A stretch of DNA of 64,000 nt, taken from the NCBI GenBank assembly GCA_013076295.1, contig RQOL01000466.1, positions 1,674,001 to 1,738,000 of the forward strand, written 5' to 3'. The notes below the pieces were generated by a model. It did not search any database and was not told where the DNA came from. It saw nothing but the letters and a program-made list of their open reading frames with translations. Origin of the DNA: Sanderia malayensis (Eukaryota; Cnidaria; Scyphozoa; Semaeostomeae; Pelagiidae). A program made the translations under genes and the position numbers. This document shows, piece by piece, positions 1 through 12,365 of the stretch (its first letter is position 1; each line of letters begins with the position of its first letter).

Positions 1-585
1 ATTTCTTTGATAGAAATTTGCAGCCTCTGCGTGAAAACGAGGCGAATATTGGCTGTTAATGGTTTCAGGTGAACCTTTTTTGAGGGAAATTGAGGATTTT
101 TGGTTGCCAGATTAAACATATTTCTGATTCAAATCTATCATTAGATGAAATTGGAAGCTTGCTGAGCTATTTCTATTCCTTAAAGGGTCATTCAAAGAAT
201 CAGTGCTTGCAATATGTGCTGCAAAGCATGAGCTAGAAAGAGTAAACTTTGGAGTTTCTAACAATTTGATTCGCTTCCAAAGGGGAGTGAAAGGTGAACC
301 AAATTGATACTCACAGCTGCACCTAAAGAGGGTTCAGAAATAATCATCACGTTCCACGTTTCCTGCCAATAGCATTCCATAAAAAAACCCCATTTCACAG
401 TCATTCGTAGGTGCTCGTGCTATATACTGGTAAACTGAAATTGGCATGTGACATGCGCAGATCCAGACAACAGGCAGCAGCAAAGCCGGCATAACTGAGT
501 CTGCCCTGATTATGGAGCTGTATTAAGGTACGACAGCAAAGAAAGGGTTGCGGGAGCGGAGGGCTGAAAACAACAAGAAACTCAC
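1..585. other. Non-coding stretch at window edge
   Basis: I see no exon, RNA gene or repeat boundary here. It lies just downstream, in the minus-strand sense, of the last visible exon of the ARHGAP21/23-like gene, so it is most likely an intron of that gene. The next exon would be beyond the left edge. Confidence 0.4.
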
Positions 586-2836
586 CAAGACTGGATCAGA
601 TCGACAACGTCTTTGTATGACTTTCCACCAATCAAATTACCATTGATTGAAACAATTCTATCTCCTGAAACATAAAGGCAACTGACATGAACTTATGATA
701 ACAGACAGACACTAAAGAAATTTATAAAATTATATAGCATACAGCAATTAATTTGAAATTAAATAATATAGGGATTTTGTGGAGTTGTATTCCTGCTAAG
801 AAAAAGCAATTCAGCAAAATCTCACTGTAGTACCACGGCCCCTTTATCTTAAAAGTTATTGCTGCTACGTAGCGAAGCGTCTGCGCAGCAGAATATAATC
901 GAGTCCTTCTCGTGAAAAAATCTTGTGAGGATGTATGTATGTGAAGATGTTTGTTTGTCTGTGTCATTCTAGCCCGCACGTGGCCTCAACTCCTCCTAAT
1001 AAGGGCCCGGGCGCTTAATAGAGAAAATACGGTACCTGACTCCGAACGATTCGTGCAGACAACAGTGATGTCATTTGGCGGCCATTTAGAGAGGGGCAAA
1101 TAGCTTTTGTAAATGAATGAGTGCAAAGTTAAATGCTCGCTTTGGAGGAAAATAATGGTAAAAAAGGTTGACTATGCATACTAGTAAAATTCCGATAATG
1201 ATAAAAAACGTTTCAAATGTCGGTATTTTGTTTATTTTTTACGCAACGATGCAACTGGCCTAAATTAATCGAATGACCAAAACAGTTGTTGAATTAAAAA
1301 TCTTGGATGTACTAGTACTAGATATAATATGTGAGCTCTAATTAAAGTGTACCCATACCTATACCTATACCTATGCCTTATACAAGTGAATAAATTCAAC
1401 GAATTGTAGCGGTCTGATATTCCGTTACATATTTAAAGTCGCTTAGGCTAAAAAAATTTGAGAAAAGCAAAAAAGATAGAGAAACGAAACAGCTAGAGCA
1501 AGTTAACCCTTTCCGCCTTTGTAGTCCACTTGGATGACAGGCAGAGACAGAGTCAGAAAGCGTCAGAGACAAAGAGACAGTTAGAGAGACATAGATGTAG
1601 TCAGAGAGGCAGAAGAGAGAGGGAAACGCCCAAGGGGGGGGGCAGAAGAGACAGATAGATAACTAGAAAAACGGAAAAAAGAGAGTCAAACGAGACAAAG
1701 AAGTGGTTACTAGTTTGAATAGTAAAAGTGATTGCAAACTGAATCTTCACCTTCAAATAAACCAGCTGAATCGGCAGCTCCGCCTGGTGCAACGTTCTTC
1801 ACAAAGAATGTATCGAGTGGCTCTGGTTTTGTCTCTGTGATTTCCTCCTTTTCTAACTCAAAATCACCCCAATAGTTCTCCTGATCATCGTCATCCTTGA
1901 AAAGAAGCATAATTTAATTAGTTAGCAGGCAAAAATAACTGTGATTGATCGCTAAACTATGCTAGTTATAGCCTCGTGCATCGTATGAAAATGTCCTATG
2001 TTCAAACTGCTAACCAACAGAAGCTTTAGATACAAATTAAAGTTAAAACTGCGTGTTGGAAAGAGTTGTCGGCGGTGAAAAACTAGAGACTGAACTTCTC
2101 ACTGAGGCATTCGACAGCACAGTTGACAGTTGGAAAAATTCTTGTGGGCAACACATTTCAACAATCAATAAGTACAAAACCTTAACATGGTGAAGCTAAT
2201 ATGGGCTTCATCGTCAATGCATCAAATGGAATAAGCAACGTAAACCAACACTTGATTTCGTATCATTTACTGCTCTTGGCAGAGCAGTAAATGATACGAA
2301 AACGTTCAGTGATTGAGATGAAATGAATGAACATATATTAACTCGTGTGTGAATTGGCAGACCTTACTCGGATAGGAGCATTCTAGCATTGGCAAGGCCA
2401 AGTTGTACAAGTACTGGCAAACAGTATCAGAGAGTAGAACTTCATTCATCACAGACATTCAATTATTCAATTCATTTCATCGGGCCTTATTGAGGAGACC
2501 ATTTGAATCTGGACTACGATTACCCTCCGGTTGATGTTATTACACAAGGCAAGCGCATTTCATAATCAACATCAATACAAAACAAAGTGCGCATGTGTGT
2601 AATAACCCCATTTCACTCAACCCACTCCTCCCAGACAAGGAGGAAACGCAAAATGAACATATGATAAGACTACAATTACTTACAGCTTTGTAAACACATG
2701 GTGGAGGATAGACGACAAAATATCTCAAGGTGAAGCCATAGCCATCGTGATCACGAGCGACAGTCAAGGTTCTCGGTCCAGTCCAGTTACGTGAAGTGGC
2801 GTTGTCTTGCTCAGCACAAGGCTTCGTAGTAGCTTT
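586..2836 (-). CDS. ARHGAP21/23: ARHGAP21/23-like Rho GTPase-activating protein, PDZ exons (partial)
   Basis: Three exons join in frame: 2836-2684, 1895-1751 and 664-586, each with AG before and GT after. Together they encode one PDZ domain. The first gives GPRTLTVARDHDGYGFTLR, which carries the GYGF carboxylate-binding loop, followed by VVYPP. The second gives an acidic insertion and then PLDTFFVKNVAPGGAADSAGL. The third gives GDRIVSINGNLIGGKSYKDVV. The order, the VYPP motif and the acidic insertion fit the N-terminal PDZ of ARHGAP21/23, which are Golgi and junction-associated GAPs for Cdc42/Rho. The PH and RhoGAP domains would lie beyond the left edge and are not seen. The 5'-most exon here begins at a splice acceptor, so at least one upstream exon exists to the right that I could not identify. 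Assignment to this family rather than another PDZ protein is by recognised motif similarity only. Confidence 0.75.
997..1034. repeat. Possible degenerate end of a TACGGTA-type MITE
   Basis: The stretch ending in AAAATACGGTA resembles the right terminus of the complete MITE at 31847-32088 (GGGGGCTTATTCGAGGATTTACGGTA-like), with several mismatches. No matching left end was found nearby, so this would be a solo, degraded end inside an intron of the ARHGAP21/23-like gene. Confidence 0.3.
1351..1377. repeat. Short TACCTA hexanucleotide microsatellite
   Basis: About four copies of a CCTATA/TACCTA-type hexamer occur in a row, in an intron of the PDZ gene. It is too short to be telomeric, and nothing else marks it. 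Confidence 0.6.
1530..1690. repeat. Purine-rich degenerate GACAGA/GAGA repeat
   Basis: This is a low-complexity strand-asymmetric tract of AGAGACAG-like units with a run of nine G. It lies just left of the PDZ exon at 1751-1895. On the minus strand it reads as a long pyrimidine-rich stretch immediately downstream of that exon's donor. Confidence 0.6.
2256..2301. repeat. Perfect 21-bp inverted repeat with 4-nt loop
   Basis: TTTCGTATCATTTACTGCTC plus one T is followed by the loop TGGC and then by the exact reverse complement of the stem. It sits in the intron between the first two PDZ exons. No flanking duplication or conserved family was recognised. Confidence 0.9.
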
Positions 2837-5800
2837 CTGCAATGGATGAAAATCAAAATAAGTAACTTGAAACGTCTGTGTGATAGAGACAAAACATTGT
2901 TTTGTCGTCATACGTCTTGAGATAATAAGCCGAGGCCTCATTTGTCAACGATGATTTTGAGCTTTGATGCGAGAACGACTGAAATTTTTTCTCATAGTCA
3001 CCACATCATAATCCACAACATGTGTAAAGGAAGTATTAGATTAGATGTAGAAAACCTAACCAAGTAATTTAAGCCTGCATCTGAACACATTAATAATGCA
3101 GTTTCATGAGGCATGCAAACCATGCACTGAGATGCAGTTCGCAAATTGTTGATAGACATCCATATGGAGATGCCAAAGGGCATACGAGGCGCTAAATTGG
3201 GCTAAAACTGACGATGTCTGTATGTCTGTATCAGGACGAAGGGGATGGGCGGGTGGGAGTTGTATTTTTGCGTGCATTGTTTTACTTGTTGTGCGCATGT
3301 TGTGGGACACTTGTGCGGTCTTATAACAGGAAAATTCCCGCGTAAAAACACGCAGACTCTGCTTGGCTTGTGATTGGCTGGCTTGATCTGGGCGAGTGCT
3401 CTTATTGGTTCATTGTGCTTGTCACTTTTCATTGAGCTGAGCTGAGTTAGAAGCATCATCGCCTTGCGTGAATTTTTGCGATTGGTGCCAGATTAAGATA
3501 GCTTGCCTGTGACAAGTCGTCAACGCACTTTTGGCATGGCCTAGTTAATTTTGTTGTGGTTGATTAGCATCAAAGTGCGATCACGCGATATGAAACATTC
3601 GTGCCTAATTAACTAATTATTATTGTACTCACTAATTCGACTTTAATTAAACAGTGTTTTTTCGTCACGAGAAACAGAGCTTCATTCTCAATGACAGAGT
3701 AGACTCATGTCATGTATGCGGGCTTTTACTGTATGTGTACAAAGGTTGATTACGCTACAATGCTAGTGCAGACTCAGGACAGAAGCTCCAGTCTATTGCT
3801 GAAAGCCTGGAAAAACTAGGAACGCGCTTAGACTGTGCCGTGCCGGTTACCTTTTTTATCTGCATGTGCATCAAAATTCGCCTCGTGTTTCATTAGACCA
3901 ATGCTATCCGCACTAATCTGAGAGCGGTTATCCGCACTAAATTAGTACATTTCGAGATAGAAAGTGAACTAATTGCTGACGCAGTCAACCTATCAGTCTT
4001 GCAAGGGGGTTGAAATCAAGATTGCAAGGGGGTCAAAATCGGGATTACACACCGTACATACTTCGTGTCGTGTCGTGTCGTATCGTATCAGTGAAGTAAC
4101 GCAGACACAAATTGACAACAAAGAATATCTCTCCTCTCACTGTTATCAAGGGGTTTAATCTAACGACGCTGACAATAGATATTGAAATTTTGAACCACTT
4201 GCTACCATCATCATAATATAACTATAACAGCAATGTCAACAAGAAAAGCATTATGTTGAAGCAAGTTCTTTTATATTCCAACATAATAATAAATGCGCGC
4301 CAAATTGCAGCGAAAACAGAAGCGGAAGCAGAGCACTTGTTGTTCGTGTGAACGTAAACAGAACATTCTGCAGCCCTTTAATTATCAATAATAAATTGAA
4401 CATATTGCCTTAGTTTGTGCTGTATGCTATATAAACTTTAGCGATTTTCCAAATAATATCAATTTGTCACTCAATTCGATATATATTGTAGAAATGGAAA
4501 TGAAGGATATTTTGAATTGGCCTGAGTTGCGTTCAGAGTGAGGAACACACAAAAACAACACATTCTTACCATGCCAATGCCAAGATACGAGCGGATGCCA
4601 ACTAAGAATGCCAATTCATATGGCTCGCAAACTAATTCTTCCATATGATTTGCTGAGGTTAAATTCGCGGCTGATAATATTCAATACGCGAAATATCAGC
4701 TCAAATACGGCAAAAGTGGTGCACCGATTGGCCCAGGCAACAAAAAGTGCAACAGTTCCGTCTGTTGTGTGCAAAGTGGGATTCTGCGGACCTCGTCAGT
4801 GTCCAATGCCTGAAATAGATGCCACCCGGTGCGGTGGTAGCATTCCTGATCTAGTTATAGGCACACCATCGAAAATATGGACCATGGGAAGGGAACAGGG
4901 AGCTAGGGAGTGCTTGGTCTGTCACAATTTGTACGAAATACTTGATCTCATAATGGATTCCGTACATACTGGTAGTAGAGTGAACACTAATGCCGGTCAG
5001 AGATCGAAAAGCAAAATTTCCAGGGGAAAACAATCGATTCCACATTCATGGAAAACTGGAACGATAGTAACCATATAATTGTTCAAGGTTTTAAATCAAC
5101 CAGGCGTTTATTGAATGTTGCTAAATTCTTACAGCATGTGTCAAAAAGCCAATTATGCAATGGGAATTAACAACAGCAGTTTTTCAATAAAAACATCGCA
5201 CGAGATTTTCCAAACATGTTGTCATTTTGTTCACTGCGCGAAAAACCAAAATGACACGACCGAACAAAACAACGACTTTCGCGTTTAGGTACATTATACA
5301 CTTGAATGCCGATTAGCACGTTCTTCGTGATCTGATGCTTGACTAACTGTGTTTGTATGCACAGAATTTTGAAGCTAATTCTGTTGGAGATACCTGTACA
5401 AATCTCCCTTCAATACTGGTACCGCATATTAAATAATTTTGTGGTTGTCGGAAGGGCGTTAAGACCACAGCATTCCAAAAACCTTACAAAGCAAATCCTC
5501 CTTATCGTGTCTGTATGTAACACAGTATATGGGGTTGGGGAAACGTGATTTCTGCATGCATTGCACCGTATACTTGCGAGGGGCCAAAAAGCCTGGTGAA
5601 TGCAACACAACAACTTCGATTCGTTGGGATGGTATAAGAGAGTGAATATAACTACCAGTATATTTCAACTAGTTGTTTATATAAAGCCCATTGAATTTTG
5701 TATATTGCACCACTACAAACAAAGTGCGTGTAGGGAAATTCTGAATAGAAATCTTACCACATAGTACTTAAACTAAACCAAAACTTAACTTATCTACAAT

Positions 5801-8771
5801 TAATTACATAGTACTTTCGACTCCCTGAGAATGCAAGGCAAAGAATGGTCTATTTGTTTATTAGAATAATGTCCCTGGACTCTTAAACATATTCTTTGGG
5901 GCAAAAACCATGTTATGGTTATTACCAGGCTTCTAAAGCAACAAAGCCTTGTATATATTGCTGAATAAATTACTTCATCCCTTGTTAATCAGTGCATTGA
6001 TTCCATTGAGAAAACGTAGTTGTGAGTTACTTAGGTTAGAAAAATATTTAACTTCCTGTGAAAATATAAACTTATTGACTAAATGATCCTTGATGCCAAT
6101 TAAGAAAACATAATCACAGTTGCAAGCAATAGCATCCAGTGTGTTTCAAAATATTCGGTTGGGGCTTGGGGTGTTGGTTTCCTTGCCTGGCTGGCTGGTA
6201 GACCGACTACAAGCTTCATAGATATATTTATCAAGTGGTTGGTTAAGATTTTATTTTAGAGTTTAACTGTATCATTCAATTTTAGCACTTTTATACTGCA
6301 TCTAATATGACATACGGTATGTTGGCAGAGTCCTTGTTTGTGTGGCCCACACAGCCAGGTATTATAAATTGCAAAGAAATATATATTTCCATCTAAATTG
6401 TTGCATTATTCAATATAATCAGGTTTTATTTTCGTTTCATTGTTATGTTACTTTCCAACTGAATTACAAAAGCACATACAGGATTTTGACAGTAATCTGC
6501 TCATAAAACAAATACCTATGTCCCCTCACAATAAATTTTGAGAGACGTATTTAAGCCCGCATTTACATTGAAATCGCATTTAACAAAGTGAAATATCCCA
6601 GCAGAATCAAAATTCAATGTATCACAAAAAATGTAACAAGACATGTCAACACTCGCATCGAAGGTCACGAAACTAAATACGATGAACAACATCTCACTCA
6701 AAGTCGACACAAGCCTTTTAATCTCATGGTTTACGTCTAACTGGCCGTGCAATGCACCAATTAACATTACAAAGGCAATCGCTTCACTTTTAATGAAATC
6801 GCTTTTCTTTCCGGAAAGACGAGGATAAAATGTATGTTAAAAGAATTGCGAGAATGTGAAAGGTATTGGCCTACTCACCTCGATCTTGCTCCTGGATTCC
6901 GGAATCATGCCATCAATTTCATAGCCATTTCTAGCCATAATTATCCGTTAATAATATATAGTTTCGATGTAACAATTACAAGCACAAACCATAAACCATA
7001 CTGCTTTAAAAATTTTGTATTTCTTGAGAACTGACATGAATTTTTAGGTACCAGTTTGGTTTCTCATCTCGCTTTTCATGTTGTTGTAGGCCAGGGCATA
7101 CCAATCAAGCAAAACGCATCAGCATTTATCTTACCTTGCATCACAAAGCCAACCAAAATATAACAAGGTGACAATAAATTTCGATTTAATTCTGTGAATT
7201 TGATAAGTTCAATAAGAAGTGCTTCACCTCTTTAAACAATCTCAGCTGTAAAAATCTTTTAGAACGGACATGCAAAATGGGCGATAATATTGACGCATGC
7301 AGTGAAAAAATAATGGTCTCACGGTTTCAACTGGTGTTACTTATCAGGATCTTGTTTATTTCCGCTCAGTGTTCACAGCAAATTCTCTCCTTCAACAGGA
7401 AGTTGCATCTATCTTCAAGCCAAGGATAAATTATAATTAATGAAAATACAAGCAAATTAAAATAAAACTAGGCCATCCAAAATTTTTCAGCACTGACCTC
7501 TCCAACACTGGTAGAGTATTTCTCGTTCAAAGGCCTCTGTCCCGCTCTGCACAACAAGCCAATCAAGGTGTATTGTCGTAAAAACTTATTTACATAAACA
7601 GTGGTTTAATTAAACCAAATAAAATCTTTTCAAGTCGCATTCTTGTCAAACACGTATTTCCCTTCTCCTTCTGACCAACACCTTTATTTCCAGTGAAAAT
7701 GATTTTCGCTTTCCATCCATTACATCTTCAGCGACAAAAACATTCTACCTGTCTTGACAGTACCTTAATTACTTTAATACAGGAGGTGGTATGAAGGTAT
7801 GAAAATTTTTTAAATTTCTAAAGATCAACATCGCTCAATTAACTTAATATAAAAATAATAACACTAAAAGATTACTCATAAACTGTTGTATCAGGAGAAC
7901 ATTATTAGAAAAAATTAATTTCAAGGACAACTGAGTTTTTAAATTTTAACGATGCTCTTTATGCATGATTATGCAGATACTTCCCCGTCGCAAACTCGAA
8001 TTTCAACAATGGGGCTTCTTTTGTTTACAATGAATTTAATGACTGCTCACTCCAATTTTTAGATAATCAACAACAAGTCATTTGAATACACAGGCAGCCC
8101 TCGCTGTGAGGTAAATAAGAGCAATCACAAAAGCAACTTTGAAATTGGGCTTTTAATCACTGACAAATAACTTTTCATGGTATTTGATTATCAAATAAAA
8201 GGAAACGAAGTCCGATGCAAATATATCGATTTTAAAAGCATCTATTTGGTCAGGGCAGCAAAGCAACCTCTCCTGGATGATGCTGGTTCAATTCCAGACA
8301 AAGTAAAAGCATCTGGAAGCTTCACGCTCGTGCGTAACAAACTTTTCGAGTTGAAACTTGCTTTTTATATGATACCTAAATTAGAAGCAAACATGAAGCA
8401 AATAAGCGTGGTTTTAAATCATCTAAAACCAACTTGAAGGGAATGAAAATAAAAGCAAAAAAAGAAAATTAAAAATTTTTACAAAACAAAAAGAACGAAA
8501 CACACCCCCGATATTGATTAGGTCCCAGATCTCCCCTCCACGCACCACTTTCACCACACACACACACACCACTACACTACTGCCTGGAGCGGCAAGGAAG
8601 GAAGGATACAGATAAAATCATGTTTACAACGTGAATCAGTTTTTTTAGATATTTCAAACATTGTTAAAAGCAAAATGCACGTGTATTTGTGAATTTTGAT
8701 TTATATTAATCAGAAAAGAGGACAAAATCAATCACTGGCCGATCTTCTCGGGTGGAAATTAAGATATTAAG
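2837..8771. other. Long non-coding interval (5' side of the PDZ gene, upstream of ACBD5)
   Basis: I found no exon in these 5.9 kb whose splice sites and protein similarity I could defend. Upstream exons and the promoter of the minus-strand ARHGAP21/23-like gene must lie at or beyond its left part. Two ATTGG (inverted CCAAT) boxes at about 3373 and 3405 could belong to a promoter, but this is weak. The open frame at 4608-5078 (+, 156 codons) has no recognisable domain and no support beyond its length. A short CA run sits near 8560. The right end must hold the ACBD5 promoter and 5'UTR. Confidence 0.4.
3998..4090. repeat. Short tandem repeats
   Basis: Two adjacent imperfect copies of a 24-nt unit (TTGCAAGGGGGTYRAAATC) are followed, after 25 nt, by a CGTGT/CGTAT pentanucleotide run. 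Both are non-coding. Confidence 0.6.
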
Positions 8772-11700
8772 ATGCCTGCGTCGAACTTGGAAGAAACCAC
8801 GGGCCTAGTAACCGATCTTGAGGTCAAATTCCAATCTGCAGTTAATTTAATCAGATCGCTTCCAAAGCAAGGCATGTATGACTAAAGTATATATCACCAT
8901 AAGGAATTAGACCTTTTTTACATCCCTATTATGCTTGAAATCTGAGTGAATGCTTTGAGCTTGTGTTACACAATCTTCAAAGCTCTTTTTCAGACCCATC
9001 GAAAACATGCCATGTGGTATTAGTTGCGACAAGATAAAACGGGACTCGTAAAATAAAAACATTTCAAGATATACCTGAAAAGATTTAATTGTTTCATGGC
9101 TTTTATTTTTTATCTATAGGTCAGTTTCAGCCTTCATACGAGGATGCATCCAAGGTAAGTTAATATTGATGAATAATACGAGCCATATATTTACCTCCAT
9201 CAATTTGGAAATTGATGTTGAAAACTTTAAACTTGATTATTATATACTTCACAGGTGTATGGTTATTACAAGCAGGCTCAGCTTGGTCCTTGCAATCAAC
9301 AAAAGCCAGGATTTTGGGATGTTGTGGGTAGAGCTAAGTGGTGAGTTTTTAATCTCAAGATGTCCCAAGTCAAAAATAGTCTTTTCTGTAACGTTTTTTG
9401 GCAATTTTGCTGATGATGTAAAATAATGATTTATAATTTTGTGAAATACTTTTTCAGGAATGCCTGGAGCGAGTTAGGAGAAATGTCTAAGGAGGAAGCT
9501 AAGGAATACTATGTGATAGAAATCAAGAAGGTAATTGAAATGCTATGCTATTTATTCATCATTTCTTTATACTTATACTTACACGATTTTTGCATAGGCT
9601 TATAGCCAGTAGCAAACTCCTTGAAACAGTAAATTCCATGCTAAACACAAAAATGTGATCATGTATATGTTTGTACCAACGATGTTATTGTAATTTGCTT
9701 CATGATAGTCTCCTTTGTTACAGCTGTTTGAAAGGTTGACAGAATCTGATGACTTTGCAGATCAGCAAAAGCAACTTGCTGGCACTCTGATTCCATTTTG
9801 TGAAGCAACAGGGCTAACCATTCCCGTGTCCCTCAGAGAGGACATTAAGTTGAAAAATCGTGTTGCAAAGAAAGAAAGAATTGACAATGCAGCTATTTCA
9901 AACGGCCATGCAAATGGGCATCACAAGTCATCAGAGTCATTTAGAAATGACACAATAGAAGTTTGTATAAATGGTGACAGCATTAACATTAATCATGGTA
10001 GCAATGGACAAGCAAACCATGGTGATTTTGTAGAAGACAGCCATAATCTGAATGGAGCATCATATTCTTCAGAAGAAGTTTCATATGATACTACATTTGG
10101 GAATGATGTAGCTGAAAGTGTGGAAGAGAAATCAGAAAATGGAATAGCTAATGCAGAAAACCAAGGTAATTAAACTGAATATGACTACATATTGCTATCA
10201 TATATTTATTTTTGTATTTACTGTTGTTCCATTGTCAGTATATAAGATGAAACATGTCAAATGATATGTTGTTTAATTCATGTTGGCAGTTTCCAAAAGA
10301 CATTCTGCAGAATTAAGTCAAGAAAGCAGCTTTGATGATGATGAAGATGATGATGATGTTTATTGTGATTCTGTCAATCCTGATGATGTAAGTAAACCAG
10401 TAATGGCTCTAGTCTTTTAATTCACTAATCTCAACCAGTAATGGCTCTAGTCTTTTAAACTACTAATCTCCAGGAAGTTATTCATGAAGTTGTATTGTGT
10501 CTCTAGGTGTCCAGTTTTATAAGCTTTAGTGCAGGAGCAAACCATGAAATTGAGGAGACTTCACTTTCGACAAATGATGCAACATATAATAACTTAACAA
10601 ATGTTACAGATGATAGTTCATTGTTATTTAAACCAATTGTTATACCTCCACTACATCATGGACAAAATGGTGAGAGTACAAATATTCATAGTACTCCGGC
10701 ACTTTCAGCCAAGTCATTAGAAGCTAATTCTAATGTCAAGGGTTGGCAAAAGACTTTAAATTTTGGAAAGAACAATGCTGGTGCAGTTGTTGAGAAATTG
10801 CCAAATAAAGCCCCTGAATATAGTTCTGAGAGCATAGAGGACAGTCAAGAGGTGACAGATTATTCGCAGTCAACTATGAGCTCCAGCTCTGCAACTGATG
10901 CTTCTGTGTTGAAAGATAGTCATCCACAAAAGGAGAAACAACTCATAGAAGATGAACTGTGTAGAGAATTTGCAAGAGTCACTCCTAGACATCACAATGA
11001 TGATGGAGATAAATCAGACCACAGAGACATGCAGCAATGTTCTGACAGGATTGAAGACCATGAAGTAGATGCAAGTGGAAATGTGATGGACAACGACAGA
11101 CAGTTGGTTGTTGGTGCCAGAGGGGGCAGTAGTCAAGATCTTGCTCATAGCAGCTCAAAGCCTAGCTCGTCAAGTAGATTGAGACAAGATGAGGCGGAAA
11201 GACCAACAGGTAGCTTTATTCATCTTTTGTTAAGTAATTTGTTTAGCCAATAAAAGAGCTCAAAACAATGATTGTTCATCTTTTGTTATTCTTTGTAGAC
11301 TATTGCTTGCAGCAAACACTTGTAAATATAATCTATCTGCATTCTTTTCCAGCTTTGTCTGCTGGAAAGAGCTCACAGCAACGATCCAGAAAATCAAGAA
11401 GAAAACATGGAAAAGGCAGCAGTTCGGAATCAGAGACAACCAGTGGCAGTGACTCACAGACTGGCAGGGGTCAAACTATTGGTGAACAAATTGTGAGAAC
11501 ACTACAGAGACTTGAACAGGACATGCAAATGGTTGTGTTGAAGCTTAATTCAATCGAAGAAGGAATCAAAACTGCTAACCAGGTAAGTTTCATAGCTACA
11601 TGGATGAGACATAATTAGCAATTGAACACTGACACTGTTATTCAATGTGTGTGGGTGAATATTGGTGTGGTCTTATAGGAATCAAGGCATTTTTCAACTG

Positions 11701-12013
11701 AGGTACATACTTTGTACACCTTGTGTAACAGACAAATAGAATTAAGCTGCCTGCTAGTAATTTAACTTAAGTTCCTCTTTCAAAGTCTTCTAAATCATTC
11801 TGTTTAGGTCAATCAACAAAATTCTTGGACTCAGTACCTCCCCTCTCGACGCATGTTAATGATGCTTCTTTGGCCAGTAATAATCAATATTGTTTTCGCA
11901 TATTGGAGAAGGTAATGTCATTTTTATATGAACATGGTTTTTAAATCAGTTTTAAACTTTTCAAACTGGTAAATGACAATTTTTGTATTTATTCCAGACG
12001 TGCCAGAAAGTGA
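8772..12013 (+). CDS. ACBD5: Acyl-CoA-binding domain-containing protein 5-like, tail-anchored peroxisomal protein
   Basis: Ten exons: 8772-8871, 9120-9154, 9255-9340, 9458-9530, 9724-10165, 10290-10387, 10507-11209, 11353-11582, 11808-11911 and 11998-12013. They join without frame conflict into 628 residues. Residues from about 15 to 110 form the acyl-CoA-binding domain, with the signature [21 protein letters not shown] followed by KWNAW. Next come an acidic tract and DVYCDS, matching the FFAT-like VAP-binding motif of human ACBD5. After a Ser-rich disordered region there is a coiled-coil ([15 protein letters not shown]), then a single hydrophobic segment ([18 protein letters not shown]), and a basic tail RRRARK. 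In vertebrates ACBD5 binds very-long-chain acyl-CoA and tethers peroxisomes to the ER through VAPB. The same architecture here implies the same role. The protein is longer than the human one (about 530 residues), mainly in the disordered middle. Intron 1 appears to use a GC donor. Confidence 0.93.
10395..10470. repeat. 38-bp tandem duplication in ACBD5 intron 6
   Basis: Two adjacent copies of a 38-nt unit beginning AACCAGTAATGGCTCTAGTC differ by only a few bases. The first copy starts eight bases after the donor of the intron that follows exon 10290-10387, so the duplication fills most of this 119-nt intron. Confidence 0.85.
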
Positions 12014-12300
12014 GGCTTCTCGTTCTGATGGTGGATTATTTGACGGATTTTGCGTCTACAATTTACATCATGTATATACCCTTCATGTTGAAGTATTTTT
12101 AGCCGAGAATCAACCCGCATTAAGGGCGAACCATTCTGCGAAAACGTGCCTGAAGAAAGCATCGAGATTTGCTAAAAATTGCTAGTTCTTGGACATTAAA
12201 GTTTAAGCATAAGAGCACTAGACAACTAGAAGATAGAATAATGTTTTGTCTTGATAACATGATATTAATTGTATATAAATAGCTATGCTGCTCTTCGACC

Positions 12301-12319
12301 AATAAATAATGAATTTATT
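12301..12319. promoter_or_regulatory. Back-to-back polyadenylation signals of ACBD5 and the SPO16-like gene
   Basis: AATAAA at 12301-12306 on the plus strand lies about 290 nt after the ACBD5 stop. TTTATT at 12314-12319 is AATAAA on the minus strand, about 50 nt after the stop of the SPO16-like gene. The two signals sit within 19 bp in a nearly palindromic AT tract. The converging transcripts would therefore overlap at their 3' ends. Use of either signal is inferred, not shown. Confidence 0.6.
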
Positions 12320-12365
12320 TACGACTTGTGAAATGTTTATGATCTTACCATAGTGATGCTTCTCT

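Noticed and set aside
4608..5078. 156-codon plus-strand frame
   Set aside because: No recognisable domain, no clear splice or polyadenylation context, and odd Cys/Pro composition. Length alone is not enough in 5.9 kb of non-coding DNA.
3195..5570. Resemblance between about 3210-3280 and 5505-5565 (TGTCTGTATGT ... GCATTG)
   Set aside because: Short, low-complexity and gapped similarity, insufficient to define a repeat family.
8177..8437. 86-codon plus-strand frame upstream of ACBD5
   Set aside because: No similarity or splice context; AT-rich frames of this size are expected by chance.
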